From: Mytilus californianus
Lineage: Eukaryota > Mollusca > Bivalvia > Mytilida > Mytilidae
Assembly: GCF_021869535.1 (NCBI RefSeq)
Contig: NW_026262701.1
Span: 50,099,278 to 50,163,277, forward strand
DNA length: 64,000 bases
Reading direction: 5' to 3'
Within the stretch, counting starts at the first letter, position 1, and each line of letters opens with the position of its first letter. The position numbers were made by a program, and so were the translations under genes. The notes under the pieces are model-generated. The model was not told where the DNA came from and did no database searches. It worked only from the letters and a program-made list of their open reading frames with translations. Positions 27,201 to 42,200 of this stretch are shown one piece after another.

Positions 27201-30200
27201 GTATCCATTTTACATGACTCTGTACTTATGTATCCAGTCATTCTTTGAACGACAAAATTATTTTATGTATCCATTTTACGTGACTCTGTACTTATGTATC
27301 CCGTCATACTTTGAACGACAAAATTATTTTATGTATCCATTTTACATGACTCTGTACTTATGTAACCCGTCATACTTTGAACGACAAAATTATTTTATGT
27401 ATCCATTTTACGTGACTCTGTACTTATGTATCCCGTCATACTTTGAACGACAAAATTATTTCATGTATCCATTTTACGTGACTCTGTACTTATGTATCCC
27501 GTCAAACTTTGAACGACAAAATTATTTTATGTATCCATTTTACGTGACTCTGTTCTTATGTATCCCGTCATACTTTGAACGACAAAATTATTTTATGTCT
27601 ACCTGTGCGAATTTCAAACACGCGTTTTTACGCCAGTACTTAAAACCTTCCATCCTTTATGGAACGATTTTACATAGATAAATAAAATCGTATAATAAAA
27701 AAGCAAAATGAGGATGTTAAATTTGATGTATGCCTTTTTGTGCTTCTTCGTTACATTTGTTTGTTTTTATAGTGATTACGATGATAACACAATGTTGACT
27801 GCTGTACCCCTATTTTTGACATTTTTACCTATTGTGTCTGTTTGTTTTGTTCACGCATCGTTGTCAATGTAATGGAAGTTGATGCGACTGTCATACAAGT
27901 AAGAGGTTTAGCTAGCTATAAAACCAGGTTCAATCCACCATTTTCTACATAAGAAAATGCCTGTACCAAGTCAGAAATATGACAGTTGTTATCCATTCTT
28001 TCGATGTGTTTGAGCTTTTGATTTTGCCATTTGATTAGGGACTTTCCGTTCTACAGTTAAGTCTGCCTCATATCTTGACTTACATCTAGAAATTGACAAT
28101 TAGGGTCGGTTGAAAACAAAACTTTACGACAAAAGAGATGATTTCAGCTTCCCAATTGTGACCTTTCCATTTTAAGTTCCAAGTGGTGAAGTTAACATCA
28201 TCACTTCGTAAATTTTACGGACGCCATCACGAGTTGGATGACCGTTATGGAATATCCGTTTCACAGATGATATCGGATATGTTCCTTATGTCGTAACAAC
28301 AATCCCGTTCCCTTTTCATGAATGTGACCTACCGAATTAGACTATTTACCGACTTTGTAATAACATGAGCAACACGACGGGTGCCACATGTGGAGCAGGA
28401 TCTGCTTACCCTTCCGAAGCACCTGAGATCACTAGTTGGTTGGTGTTGCTGTTGTACCCCTATTTGTGACATTTTTTACCTATTGTGTTTGTTTTGTTAT
28501 CACATCGTTGTCAATTTAATGGAATTTGATGCAACTGTCATACACGTGAGAGGTTTAGCTAGCTTTAAAACCAGGTTTAATCCCCCATTTTCTAAATAAG
28601 AAAATGCATGTACCAAGTCAGCAATATTACAGTTGTTATCCATTCGTTTGATGTGTTTGAGCTTTTAATTTTGCCATTTGATTAGGGATTTTCCTTTATG
28701 AATTTTCCTCGGAGTTCAGTATTTTTGTGATTTTACTTTTTAGTAAGCCGACCATGAACATGATACATATCAGTAACTGTACACCAAAAAAATTGAAAAC
28801 AACACGTTAAATAATTTCATGCGTCCGAAGCGCTTTTCTGGAATTACCTTCATCAGGAACGTTCAAAGCCAAACATTTGAAATCCGAGGGATGTATAAGT
28901 ACCGAAACAGTTAAAGAACTATATGACAAAATGCCTAAAACAAATAGCCAAATCCATCTAAGGTCAACTTTGCCTGAGGGAGTTGAAACCTTATATTTCT
29001 TTATAATTTCAAAATTTATAAACAAGCAATTTTAGAAAAGTTTGTTATTAATCATGTCAGTACCGAAGTACTGACTACTGCGCTGATGATACCCTCGGGG
29101 ACTGATAGTCCACCAGCAGAGGTATCGACCCAGTGATGTAAAAAATTGAAAACAACACGTTTAATAATTTCATGCGTCCGAAGCGCTTTTCTGGATTTAC
29201 CTTCATCAGGAACGCTCAAAGCCAAACATTTGAAATCCGAGGGATGTATAAGTACCGAAACAGTTGAAGAGCTATATGACAAAAATACCTAAAACAAATA
29301 GCCAAATCCATCTAACATGTCTAAGGTCAACTTTGCCTGATGGAGTTGAAACCTTAGTTTCTTTATAATTTCAAAATTTATAAACGGGCAATTTTAGAAA
29401 AGTTTGTTATAAATCATGTCAGTACCGAAGTACTGACTACTGAGCTGATGATACCCTCGGGGACTGATAGTCCACCAGCAGAGGTATCGACCCAGTGATG
29501 TAAAAAATTGAAAACAACACGTTTAATAATTTCATGCGTCCGAAGCGCTTTTCTGGATTTACCTTCATCAGGAACGCTCAAAGCCAAACATTTGAAATCC
29601 GAGGGATGTATAAGTACCGAAACAGTTGAAGAGCTATATGACAAAAATACCTAAAACAAATAGCCAAATCCATCTAACATGTCTAAGGTCAACTTTGCCT
29701 GATGGAGTTGAAACCTTAGTTTCTTTATAATTTCAAAATTTATAAACGGGCAATTTTAGAAAAGTTTGTTATTAATCATGTCAGTACCGAAGTACTGATT
29801 ACTGAGCTGATGATACCCTCGGGGACTGATAGTCCACCAGCAGAGGTATCGACCCAGTGATGTAAAAAATTGAAAACAACACGTTTAATAATTTCATGCT
29901 CCGAAGCGGTTTTCCGGATTTACCTTCATCAGGAACGCTCAAAGCCAAACATTTGAAATCCGAGGGATGTATAAGTACCGAAACAGTTGAAGAGCTATAT
30001 GACAAAAATACCTAAAACAAATAGCCAAATCCATCTAAGGTCAACTTTGCCTGAGGGAGTTGAAACCTTAGTTTCTTTATAATTTCAAAATGTATAAACG
30101 GGCAATTTTAGAAAAGTTTGTTATTAATCATGTCAGTACCAAAGTTCTGACAACTGAGCTGATGATACCCTCAATATTCCTTTCAACTATCATGATTATT

Positions 30201-33200
30201 TTATATGATCTAAGTGCTATTCCATGTTGGCATTGTTTATTGATTTTATCTGAAAACCAACTTTATAAGATTAACGCTACATTTTAAAACCGATCAGAAC
30301 TTATAACATTTTATAGAAAATACTGGTTTATACGATTGAAAGAATTTGACATTTATTGGAATATATTTTCAACGCCTGTTAGCATTAAAATTGTAACCAA
30401 TATCGTTTCTAATTTATAGAAAGGCAGATCACGGATAACATTGTATAACAGGCAAAGTTTTATGCGTACTTTATTTACAAATACATGATTTTAATCTGTA
30501 TTGTTTATATCACGGAAGTATTATATTGACTTTATTTTTCTATGTTTATACCAAGAAACAAAGACATTTAAAAATATTTTTTAAAAATCGATGTAGATCG
30601 AGCGGTCCTGGTTACAAGTTTACATAGTGTTGAGCAGACCAGCCAAAAGTTAACTTGAGATCAGGTCTGGTTCGATCGGAGTTTTCAAAATCAAAGTTAA
30701 TTTATGTTAACTTATGGCAGGACTTGTTTCGAAGTTAACTTATATTAGTAGCGGACCTGTTTCCAAATTAACTTTTTCGGCAGACATAAAAACAGTCCTA
30801 GGACCAAGTCCGCTTTTCAATTTAAGTTAACTAGACTGTGGTCCTAGGACTGGTCAGAGCAGTCCTAAATCCTGTCACAGGTTAACTTTGACCAGTCAAA
30901 ATGACTGGTTATCAAGTTAACTTGCTGTACAGGTTAGGACTGCACTCATCTGAACCTCCCTTCTATTATTTTCTGTTGAACTGCATCAAAATATCAACAA
31001 CCACTCTGTGACCGTAAAAATGATCAGCAATACAAGATCTATATTGCATCTAATCTTGAAAAATATAATAGAAAGGTAGACACTTGTAACAGCATAATCG
31101 GAATGCAATATTCATAAGAATGCTGATAAGACGGAAATCACTGGCTGACCCATTAAAAAAAAAATTTTTAACTGACCTTTGAAAAATACCGTTATTAAAT
31201 TGGTGAAGTACGGCGGGCGGTGGGCGGGCGTACGGCTGCCAAAAATGTCCGTGCAATATCTGATGATCCGTTCGACCCATGCTTTCAAATTTTAATATGT
31301 TGATACTAATGAAAAAATGGAGATCAAGGTCGTTATTGAAAATTTTCACATATACCAGTCAGTAATTATGGTCCTTGATATATTGGAAAATTGCACTTTA
31401 TGGCGTTTCCGTACAATATCTTATGAACCCTTCTACAAATAGTTTTAAAATTATAAGATGTTGTTACTGATGTCAAAATTGAGTGCAAGTTCGATATTTA
31501 CGATTTTCACTTTTACTGTTCAGGAGTTACGGTCCTTAATCTATTGAAAAATGACACTTTATGTCGTTTTCGTGCAGTTACTTATGAACTGTTAAACCAA
31601 TGCTTTTACAATGTTATATGCTGTTACTGATGACAAAAGGTGGTCAAATTTGATATTTACGATTTTCAGTTTGCTGCCCAGGTGTTATGGTTCTTGATAG
31701 ATCGATAATTTGCACTCTATGTAGTTTCCGTGGAATTAATTATGAACCATTTAGCCAATGCTCTTAGAATTTTAATATGCTGTTACTGTTGACAAAATTA
31801 TGGTCATGTTTGATAAAGACGATTTCATTTTTTGCCGTTCAGAACATGGTTTCTGGATAGATTGGAACATAGGCATAAGATGTGCCAGGTAAAAATAGCA
31901 TGAAAGTGCCTTTCAAAATAAAGAAAACCGGGTTTGCTGTCAATTAGACAGCTCATTTCTTGTTGCCTATTATTTTCATTTTCAACAAGTGAGCTATTTA
32001 GGCTCCTAGAAGCTTCTTGTTTTTCTGTTGCACTGCATCAAATTAACATCCATAACCACATCGTTAAAACTCAAATCTACACCCTGCCCTCATTTGAGGG
32101 ATTAAATGGCATTTGTTACAAATAAAATAACAACTGCTCTCAATAGTAATTGTCCTTATTTTTTTCCGAATCCACACCGAAACCTGTAACCTGTCCTTCT
32201 GTATGAAGGATATTAAATGGTAGATATTCCCTCTTTTCCTTATTCTCAATTGTTACCTCCCTCGTTCATTTTTTTTACCTCACCTTGCCCAAAGGATCCA
32301 TTGATTTTTTCTCGTCACTTGACGTCCGTCTTCGTCGTAGTCGTCTGTTAACTTTTTAAAAATTCTTCTCCTTTGAAACTACTGGGCTTGAGTTAACCAA
32401 ACTTGATCACAATCCTCATTAGGGTATCTCGTTTACAAAATGTGTCCAATGACCCCGCTTGCCACACAGCATGGCCGACATGGCTGAGAAATAAAACACA
32501 GGGTTAAAATGCAAGTTTTTTTTTAATCTTGAAAACCACTATACATAAAGAAAATATGACGACGCAGAAATGTTCAGAATGTTGAGATATACTAATTGTC
32601 AAATATACATCAAAACTGTCAGACGACGTTTTGTTGTTAAACAATTTATTGCCCTAAATGACCAATTTTACTATTTTTTTTTTATTTTTGCCTATCATCT
32701 TGAAAACTGTAATAGAGAGAAAATTTAAATAACAAAAAGGATCAGCAACACAAGATCTACAAATAAGTAAACATGGCCGTAATCATACGACAACTTCTTA
32801 TAGGAGTTATTGCCCTTAAATGATGATTTTAACCTATGTTTTGTGTGTTTGTCTAATATCTTAAAAACTATATCATATAGATAGAAACTTAAATAAGCAA
32901 CAATGACCAGCAAGACAAGATCTAAACATAATTCAATTTTTGCCGAAATCGCTAGTAAACTCTTAGTAGGAGTGATTGTTCTTAAACACGACTTTTGTCT
33001 ACCATTTTTTGTGTTTTGATAAAAAAAAATAGATGGAGAGAGAAACTGTAACAGAAAAATTATCATAATTACAAGATCAACAAAACAGATATTTTTGTCA
33101 TGAATCTTATTCTACTCAATAATGTTGAAGATTGTTCATTGTTGAAGATGCACATAGACCTTGGTGAGCGACACATGCTCTTAAGAGCCTTTATTTTCCT

Positions 33201-36200
33201 AATGTACTTATGCACCGCATTTATACCAGTAGTTTGTCACGATTGTAGTGTTCCATTTCAGTTTAACATTAATCAGAGATCTTTTTCTGGCGGCATTGGT
33301 TAGTAACAGAAGAGTTGTGGTTCCCACCCTAGGGCATACAAATTGAGCATAGTCTCTCTAACTAATGGTGGTGGTGGAGGGTGGCTACTCACAGTTTCTG
33401 TGCCTTAACTTATGAACCATTCAGCCAATTGTTTTCAAATTTTGATAGATTTTCTGGGATTCATGAAATATGTCTAACTGGACCTTGAAGTAAAAACGAT
33501 CATTCAAATGTTAGATATTTCCCTTATTCGGTGTGTTTTATGAAGTACAATAATACTTTTTTTACTGCGGGCTATGATTATTATAAAAACATATATTCGA
33601 AACACATTAAATACCATGAATTATTTTAATAAATTAAAATGTTTGAAAATACATATGATCGGTGATTCACAAGAGAGGCGAAGGATACCAAAGGGACATT
33701 CAAACTCACAGTCGAAAATAAACTAACAACGCCATGGCTAAAAAAAAAAAGACAAACAAACAACGGTTCACAAAACACAACATAGAACTAGAGACTGAGC
33801 AACACGAACCCCACCAAACACTGGGGGTGATCTCAGGTGCTTTGGAAGGGTAAGCAAATCCTGCTCCACCTGTGGCATCCATCATGTTGCTCATTTTAGT
33901 AAAAAGCCTGTGATAAGTCTAATTCGGTAGGTCACATTCGAGGAAAAGGGGACGGGAATGTAGTAACGACAATTAGAACATATCCGTTGTCATCTTTGAA
34001 ACGGATATTCCATAACGGTCAACCAACTCGTGATGGCGTCCGTAAAATTTACGAAGGGACGATTTCAACATCGCCACTTGGAACTCTTGGTTTAATAGCT
34101 TCCTTGTAAACAGCAACCCGCTATCAATGAATACATGATAAGAGATACAAGCCCTAGAATACCTTATCAACTGGGAGATATATACTTCGTATGCAGGTGC
34201 TGCTTGAACGTTGCTACATAGAAATGGTAAGTTCACAATTGGGAAGCTGAAATCATCTTTTTGTCGTAAAGTTTTGTTTTCAACCGACCACCATTGTCAT
34301 ATTCTAGATGTAAGTCAAGATATGAGGCCGACTTAACTGTATCTGTTGTATCCTTTATTTCAAGTTCGATGGGATAGATGCGTTCAACAAAGTCACCAAA
34401 TTTTGAATTATTTAGTGAGATAACATTATTTATATAGCGGAAAGTGAGGTTAAAAGATACTGCTAAAGGAACAAGTCGGCAAGAAGAGGAGCACAATTGG
34501 TTCCCATGGGAATACCGATTTTTCGTTGAAAACACGTCCTCCAAACGTGACAAATAATTGTCAATCAAGAAATCAAGCATCTTGATTATGTCAGTTTCAG
34601 AGAATTTTTTGTTTGAATCAGAATGATTTTTTACAAAGTACGATTTATCCCTCCCTAAGACAAGAAACTTGTATCTATGTATGCCATTCTTCTTTATGTA
34701 ACAAAGCAGTACCAACTCTTTTAATTTGTCTTTTAGTTTGGAATGGGGAACACTTGTGTAAAGTGTAGAAAAGTCAAATGTTGTAATACTATTGCAAGAT
34801 GAAAGAGTTTTAGAATGTTTGCACTCTAGAAGATCTTTGAATTTTTTTAGTATCAACAACTGATTAACGCCACCTCTAAAATATATATATAGGTAGTTTC
34901 ACAATAATTTTAAAGCCCGGCTTTGATTGCTGATACATTTGATGTTAATAATTTAGAAAGAGGTTTCGTATAGCACTTGGAAGACCCAGCAAAATAACGG
35001 TGTTTGTAAGGACACTTCTGTAGTTTAGGTATCTAATACGGTGAAGGAAGATCCAGTTCTTCATCTTTAGTTGAAATTCTAAAGGAACATAGAACATACC
35101 TATGATTATCCAGGATTTCCTCCTTGGTAAGTGTCGTTAGGGTATATGTTGGGTTTCCAAGTGAATTGTCAATACCTTATTCATGTATCAAATAGTTTAT
35201 CATGTTTATGTAATGTGATTTATACACAAAAACGATGTTGTTTTGGGGCTTTATCTGCTGGGAAAACAACATATCTGTCATGGAGGTAGAACAGGTGTTT
35301 TGTAACATTTGGGTCTTTAAAGATTGATGTAGCATAGGTATTCATAGACCTATTCAGTTTTTTTAATTCTGATTTTATCAACGACCTAACAGCCTTAATC
35401 CATTCGGAAAGAGTATCTATGCCTTATTTCTCGCGTTAAACCCATTGCTTGGCATAATCCTCGACTGAATCCATCAGTATTTTGAAGTTGTGTTTCCAAT
35501 TGATGGAATTAGGCTCACAATATTTCGTGCCTTTGGATAACACATTTCGCAGAGAAGTGTTATTGACAATGTTTAGGTCACCAGTAATACCGTGACCAGC
35601 CGGATTATATATGAATGGGGAAGTAAAGCAGGAGCAATCAGGAGGTTAAGACTTGAAGTCGTCACTATTTAGAACCTGCAACACGTGTTTGTAATTGAAA
35701 ATTTTAGTTGCAATAAGAAATATATGATATTAAAAATTTATACCAGAAAAAAACAAATGGTTATTCTGCCTGCTATTTTGCGAAAATGCCGGAAAAAAAT
35801 CTAAAGGTATGGTCAAAGTCTTATTTATAACCACTATTTCACGACAGTAGCCTGGCCGGCTTTGGCTATACTTTTTTTGTCCTTTTTTGGCTAATAGCTC
35901 TTCATCTTTTTAATAAGCTTTGGATTTTCAAATATTTTGACCTCGAGCATCACTGAAGAGACATTGATCGTCGAAATGCGCATCTGGTGCAGAAAAATTA
36001 GACCGTTTATGGTATTAGCACTAAAATAGCAGTCCTCCCCTCCCTATTTTTAGACGTTAACCGTATTTTTATCGATTGTGTGTGGCGTTTTGACCTTTCC
36101 TGTAATTCTTCTCATACTCTTAGATAACGATGACCCTTTAATTATTCACCTTTAACTATTTGGAGCTCGTTAATAACGTGTGTCTAATGTAAAATGAGTA

Positions 36201-39200
36201 TTTTGATTTATCAATAAATGTATACATTTAATAAATGCAATTAAACTGAAGTTTCAAATAGTAAAATACGAAAATTATTGCAATAGTTGCTTAATACGAT
36301 GGTAAATAAATTTCTAATTATTTTACAAACAAAATATTTGTTAACTTTCAAATTCTTGACTTGCCGAACTAATCTATATTTTTAACTTTATTAATTACTT
36401 TAAAATCATGATCTGCTTTGTCTTTTTTCTTGATATTAGATTATTTTTCGGCATTCCCCTTATTATAATTTGTTAAGAATGTTTTTTTTTCCAAAGTCTA
36501 GGTAATTTCCATTTTTGTGAAGATATACATGAATTTCATTGCAAAGATAAGCTATTGCTAATTTCAATTTTGAATTCTTTTACAGGATCAATTTTCACAG
36601 TTTAACATGTATTATATGATTTCAAGGTAAATCACAACATGTTTTAATGAGTTTAAATTGACACTTTTACACAGAAAAATGAATGGCTATTATACCCCAG
36701 GAATCCAGATTCTTGAAAAACAATTAAAATTCATAATGTGAAATAAAATAAATATAACTCTTCTTACTTGGGACTTGGTATGAAGGTACATCAGGTACCA
36801 ACTAACATGAATCTCATGGTTGATACCTTTGTTAAGTTTTAAGTCTGTGTAAATGTTGGTCAGATATATTTATCAAATACTACGTTGCCTACAGTCATGC
36901 TACTTTGTGTGTGATTGGCATCTTGAGGAGTCAGACGACATCGTTTCCTATAAAAAGGTTGTTTTGTCTTAAATTTCATCTTTCCTTGAACCTTGTTAAG
37001 TTTTATGTCAAAGTTTATTTCTCGGATACTATGTAACCTACTATCATGTGACTTGATGGGAAAGTGAATTTTGCAGAGTTAGACATCATCAAATCGTAAT
37101 TAATTAAACCTCTACATTTTACTAGTTATGTAGAAATAATATTAACATGCACCTGTACCACAGCAGATTACAAAACTTAACATACTGATATAATGAACAC
37201 ATGTGTACAAATATTTGTTCACTGTAACTATTTTGAAATAAATGTGTCTAGTTTATTTGAATGAAGAAGTAAACTTGTCTTCACATTTACTCTTATTAAA
37301 GGCAAGTAAATGTCACAATGCTTAGGACTATAATACACAGATAGAGGTCAAATGTGGGTGGAGGATCATTTATTGTTTTAGAATTTAGCCCCTATATTGA
37401 TGGACACATTTCGTTTTCCACCAAATTCAAAGGTTGTAATGGTGGCATCCAGGGCCTTCAAACACATTCTACCTTTTTTATACTCTGTCTTTAAAAAAGT
37501 TTTTTCCGGCCAAAACATGTGGCGTGTGCACCTATAAGTTACTTATAAAACTTATATCATAGGTTTATATTGGTAATGTCTCGGACAATTTCAAAAACCA
37601 ATGCCGATCAGCTGTTTTTAAAAGTGTTATGCCCCTTTGAAATACTAATTATATGGAAAATTGCATTGTTAGCGCTCTCATGTGTAGAATTCTTACCAGA
37701 TTTTTTATAAAACTGATATCATAGGTATATATGAGTAATGTCTCGGACAATTTCGAAAACCAGATCCGATCAACTGTTTCTTAAAGTGTTATGCCCCTTT
37801 CTAAGCGCTCTCACGTGTACAGTTTTTGCCTGATTTTTAACAAATTTATATCAAAGGTTTATATGAGCAATGTCTCGGACATTTGTGAAAATCAGTGTCA
37901 ATCAAATACTTCAGAGTTATGCCACTTGGAAATATTATTTATACCGGAAATTGCTTTGCATTTGCATTTGCTCTCAGTCATTTCTCTAAGATATTTATAA
38001 AAAGTTTGAATGAACAACAGAATATATTATAGTTATTGTCTTTGGAAAGATAAGTTATGTGAAACACGGTGACATTGGAACTCTGTTCTTTTATTTTTTG
38101 CGTAATAAATGAAAAGACAAAACGGTAAAATGTAATTGACCAATTGTGAAAGGTTTTGCTATAAATTTATTTTCGATATTAAAAAAGATCTGTTTTTGAA
38201 AGTAGCCGAGTAGTCACACGTGCAGTGATTTTTGCTTTCTATATAAGGTGTTTTTTTTTTTCAATGTAGAAGGTTGCTGCTTACAAGGAAGCTATTAAAC
38301 CAAGGGATCCAAGTTATGACGGTAAGGTCAACCATTCAAAAATTTACGAAAGCCATCATGAGATGGTTGACCGTTACAAAATATCTGTTTTAGAGATGAC
38401 GACGGATATGTTTTAATGGGTTTTACCACAGACCTGTCCTCTTCCTCGAATGTGACCTATCTAATTACACATTTACGTTTTATTTTGCAATGGCGTTGTC
38501 AGTTTAATTTCGACTTACAAGTTGGAATATCTCTTTGGTATCTTCCACCTCTTTTTTTTAATCTATATTTTCTTGAAAACAGCTTGACAAAATTAAACCA
38601 CACTTGCAAACATTCTTCTATAGGACATTATGAATATGATTCTAAGGGATTTCCCGTACCAAAATTCAACTGCTTTTGGGTAAAGGTATCCAAACTGTAA
38701 TCATAATGTTTTTTTTTACCAAATAAATAGGAAGATTATGAACTTAGTTTTTGACAAATGTTATATTCTAACACCTTAAACTGGTTTTGTGTTTTCTATG
38801 TTTAAGAAATTTAATAAGAGAAATGAACAAAGAACTTGGATGAAGAGCCGTAACTTCTGTCGAGATAGAGGAGCAGATTTAGTCAGTATTCACAGTAGTG
38901 AAGAAAACAATTTTGTTAGGATCAGCAGGTGATATATAATGAACAGTTTAAAGCTTTCTTTCGAATTCTTTCTTTTCCTACTTTTTATAAAAAAAAGATC
39001 TCTTACAACAAAAACCATGCACATATTAACAATTTTCTTCAACTAGTCAGTTCAATTTGAATGGTACTGTAAACTATTTGAATAATCGATTTGTATTGAA
39101 ATAAATATTGCTGAGAAGATACAAGCTACTTTATGTGAGTTTCTCTTAGATTCCTTTAGCTTTACCTGAGCATTTTTTGCTAAATGTACTATAAGTTAGT

Positions 39201-42200
39201 GATATTTGTATATTATATAATTATCAATTGACTCCTTTAAGCAGTTATTGCCCTTGATTTTCAAGTTTTGTAATTGGTCTGTCTGTCTTTTTTCTTGAAA
39301 ACTAAAATAAAATATATCTATAGAATTTCTAAAAGCAAAAATGATCAGCTTCCCAAGATCAACAAAAGTAACATGTCAAAAATTGTCAATTAACTCCTTA
39401 TAGAAGACATTGCCCCGAACTTACAAATCTTTAGTGAAATATAGTACTTAGCACTTTTTTTAATCTCCAGATGAAAAGAATTGACTATTTAAAAGAAACT
39501 GAATATTACATGACTGTATAGTTCCTGTGGTAAAGTATCAAATGCATAAGATCTATCCCTAATCACTGAAGAGATGAATAATAAAATATTTTATATTCGT
39601 TTATTTTCAAACAACCTGTTTTCAGAGTTTTCACTATGTCAAAAGTTAATGTTTTTTGTACTCGAATTGAAAGACATGAAATATAGTTAAAAATAGGGAT
39701 AAAAGAACACTTTTACTTGAGAGCAGGGATGTTTCGTCAATACTTCTACTGTTTAAGGTTTATCAAAATACAAATAATGAGATTTGGTATGATTACTAAC
39801 AAAAGAGCTAACCTCCAGATTCCAAATGACGTGGACATTAGCAACTATAGGTCACACTACAGCCGTCGACAGTGAGCAAAACACAAACTATTTATACAGC
39901 TATTAAAGTCCCTGACATGACATAATGTAACAAACTAGAATATAAATGGCCGGATTCAAAACAAAACGATTAACGACAGACACCAACCAACTTCAACCGT
40001 TCAGCGCTCATAGAGAATGTGGAGGGGTTACACATGTTTGTGAGCGCTTACACTTCCACTTACCGCGGACAGTGGTTTAACAGCACAACATACGAACAAA
40101 CTGAAAAAAAATCTGAATAGATTGATATTAAACTTAAAAGAAAAAGACTAAAAAGTATCGATCTAAGAGTACTCGCAGTAACTGAAAGTTATATCAAAAC
40201 CCATTACAACTAATAAATAAATCATGTTCTCCTAGACTAAAGTATCAATCAGTACACATCCAACAGTTAAGGTGTAAAGATATCATAAACAGTATGAGAA
40301 AAAGATAGTAACGATATGATACGTTTACATGATGGTAAAGCAATAGCATCAATAAAACATTGTTATAGAAATCGAGGTGGTGAAAACAACTTTCCATTAG
40401 AAGGGACCAAAAGGAAGATCACTTTCTTAAAAAAGAAATCAAGTAAATTTTGGGATTAGGCAAAGTTTTTAATTGAAAATTACATTAATTTTGGTAAACA
40501 TGCACTCTTTTAACTAAATATAGCGTTAGAAAAATTTATTTTACTACAGTGGCCTTGATGAGGTTTGGATTGGTTTAAATGATAGAGATTCAGAAAATGG
40601 TAAGTTTACTATTCATGTATTCTGCCTTCTTTTACATTGAAGGTTTTTTCTTAATGCATTTATATATGGGAAGACCCGAATTTTACATATTAGAGACTTA
40701 ATTTTTACTCCCGAAAATTACTGTGGATTCAATTATTTTCGTGAATTGAGCCAAAAAATGTATTTCAGTGGATATTTGATTCCTGGGTTTAACAAAGTCT
40801 GCATACAAGCCTATAGAAAATTTGTACTTATCCCACTAATAATGATGAAATCACAGTAGTTGGTGGAGAGTATTCAAAGTGTTCTATATATACATTATTT
40901 AATTAGAAATTGCCACCAAAGAAGAAGATAGTTACCAAAATGTCAAGCTGTTTTTAATTCTACGCATTTTTTAATGTTCAGGTTTTGAATGGTCTGATGG
41001 ATCCCCAGTGAACGTCATGATATGGGGACAAAATGAACCCAACGATAAATTTCAACAAGAAGATTGTGTTACTAGTTTAAGATATCACATGGATAGATGG
41101 CATACATGGAATGATGATAATTGTTACAAACGTAAATCGTTTGTTTGCAAATTTCAAAAAGGTATAAGTCTGTTCATACGACATCAGTTACATAGCTATA
41201 GATTGAAAATTAGAAAGATACATTGAGTTACACATGTTACAATGAAAACTATTGCATAGTCAATGGTTGATTTCTCCAGATATTAATTGGAGTCAAAATT
41301 TTGAAAATTGTTCTTCTGATGCTAGTCTTCTGGCAGGGTGGTCAATTCACTGTATTTGTAGAAATATTTCACCATTTCATTATATATTTTGTTTTTCTAC
41401 CAAAATTCTCGCCAAGGCATTTGTGTGTTCATATAATAGGTAGAATAATAAGCTACCTAGTCTGCTGTTTCAGTAAATACATTCATAATAACTATTGCAG
41501 ACAAAGTTTGGTTAAAGGATAGTATAGGAATAATTTTGTCCTTCCTTAATCAGCTGATAATTTCAAAGAACAGATTATAATTGCTGGGGACCTCTTTTTT
41601 ATACATACATGTGAGGTGCACACATTGTCAAAACAATTAAGAAGGTTTATCATTTTGAATGATATAAACAATTACACAGCAGTGTAAACATTTGGATGCA
41701 AACACAAATCTTTTAATCCTGACACTGATATTACAAATGAAACAGTAAATAGCAGTTACTAATTAGACATGGGAAAACAACAAGTGCTATAAAAAATATG
41801 TCCTATTAATGCCTAAAGGATGTACTCAGGTGAAATTAAAAAAGTCTAGAAATTGAAATTGATACTATAAGTCGTAAGAACATTAGTTAAGGAACAAAAT
41901 AAGCTAAAAATATTGATGTGTTATGGAGCTCCTTTTCGAGATATTTAATTTTTAAAAAAACTGCGGGAAAAGGCTGACTCTGACTTTTATCTTATATTTG
42001 CATTGGTATTATTTGGGTCTCAAATCGAAAAAAAAAATCTAGAATCTGCTTTAATTTTGGTTAATGACCTTTTATCAGCTATTGAAGTCATATATGAAAA
42101 GAAAAATGGGTGTTACGGGGCAAAATATTTTACCCTGTATCGTAGGAAAAAAGCCAAGGAGTCCGAACATCTGACACAAATTCCTAAACCTGACCTAAGT

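Noticed and set aside
29081..29130. Hammerhead ribozyme
   Set aside because: The CTGATGA heptamer is present but the GAAA box and pairing for stems II and III are not in canonical positions; kept only as a hairpin observation.
28807..30005. Repeated minus-strand frames of 68-76 codons
   Set aside because: The same frame recurs once per 362-bp unit, so it reflects the repeat rather than a gene family.
41222..41443. Possible exon reading INWSQNFENCSSDASLLAGW after a TTTCTCCAG acceptor
   Set aside because: It vaguely resembles a lectin helix (W, C spacing), but the following residues do not fit, the phase does not match the exons at 41161 and 43652, and those two join without it.
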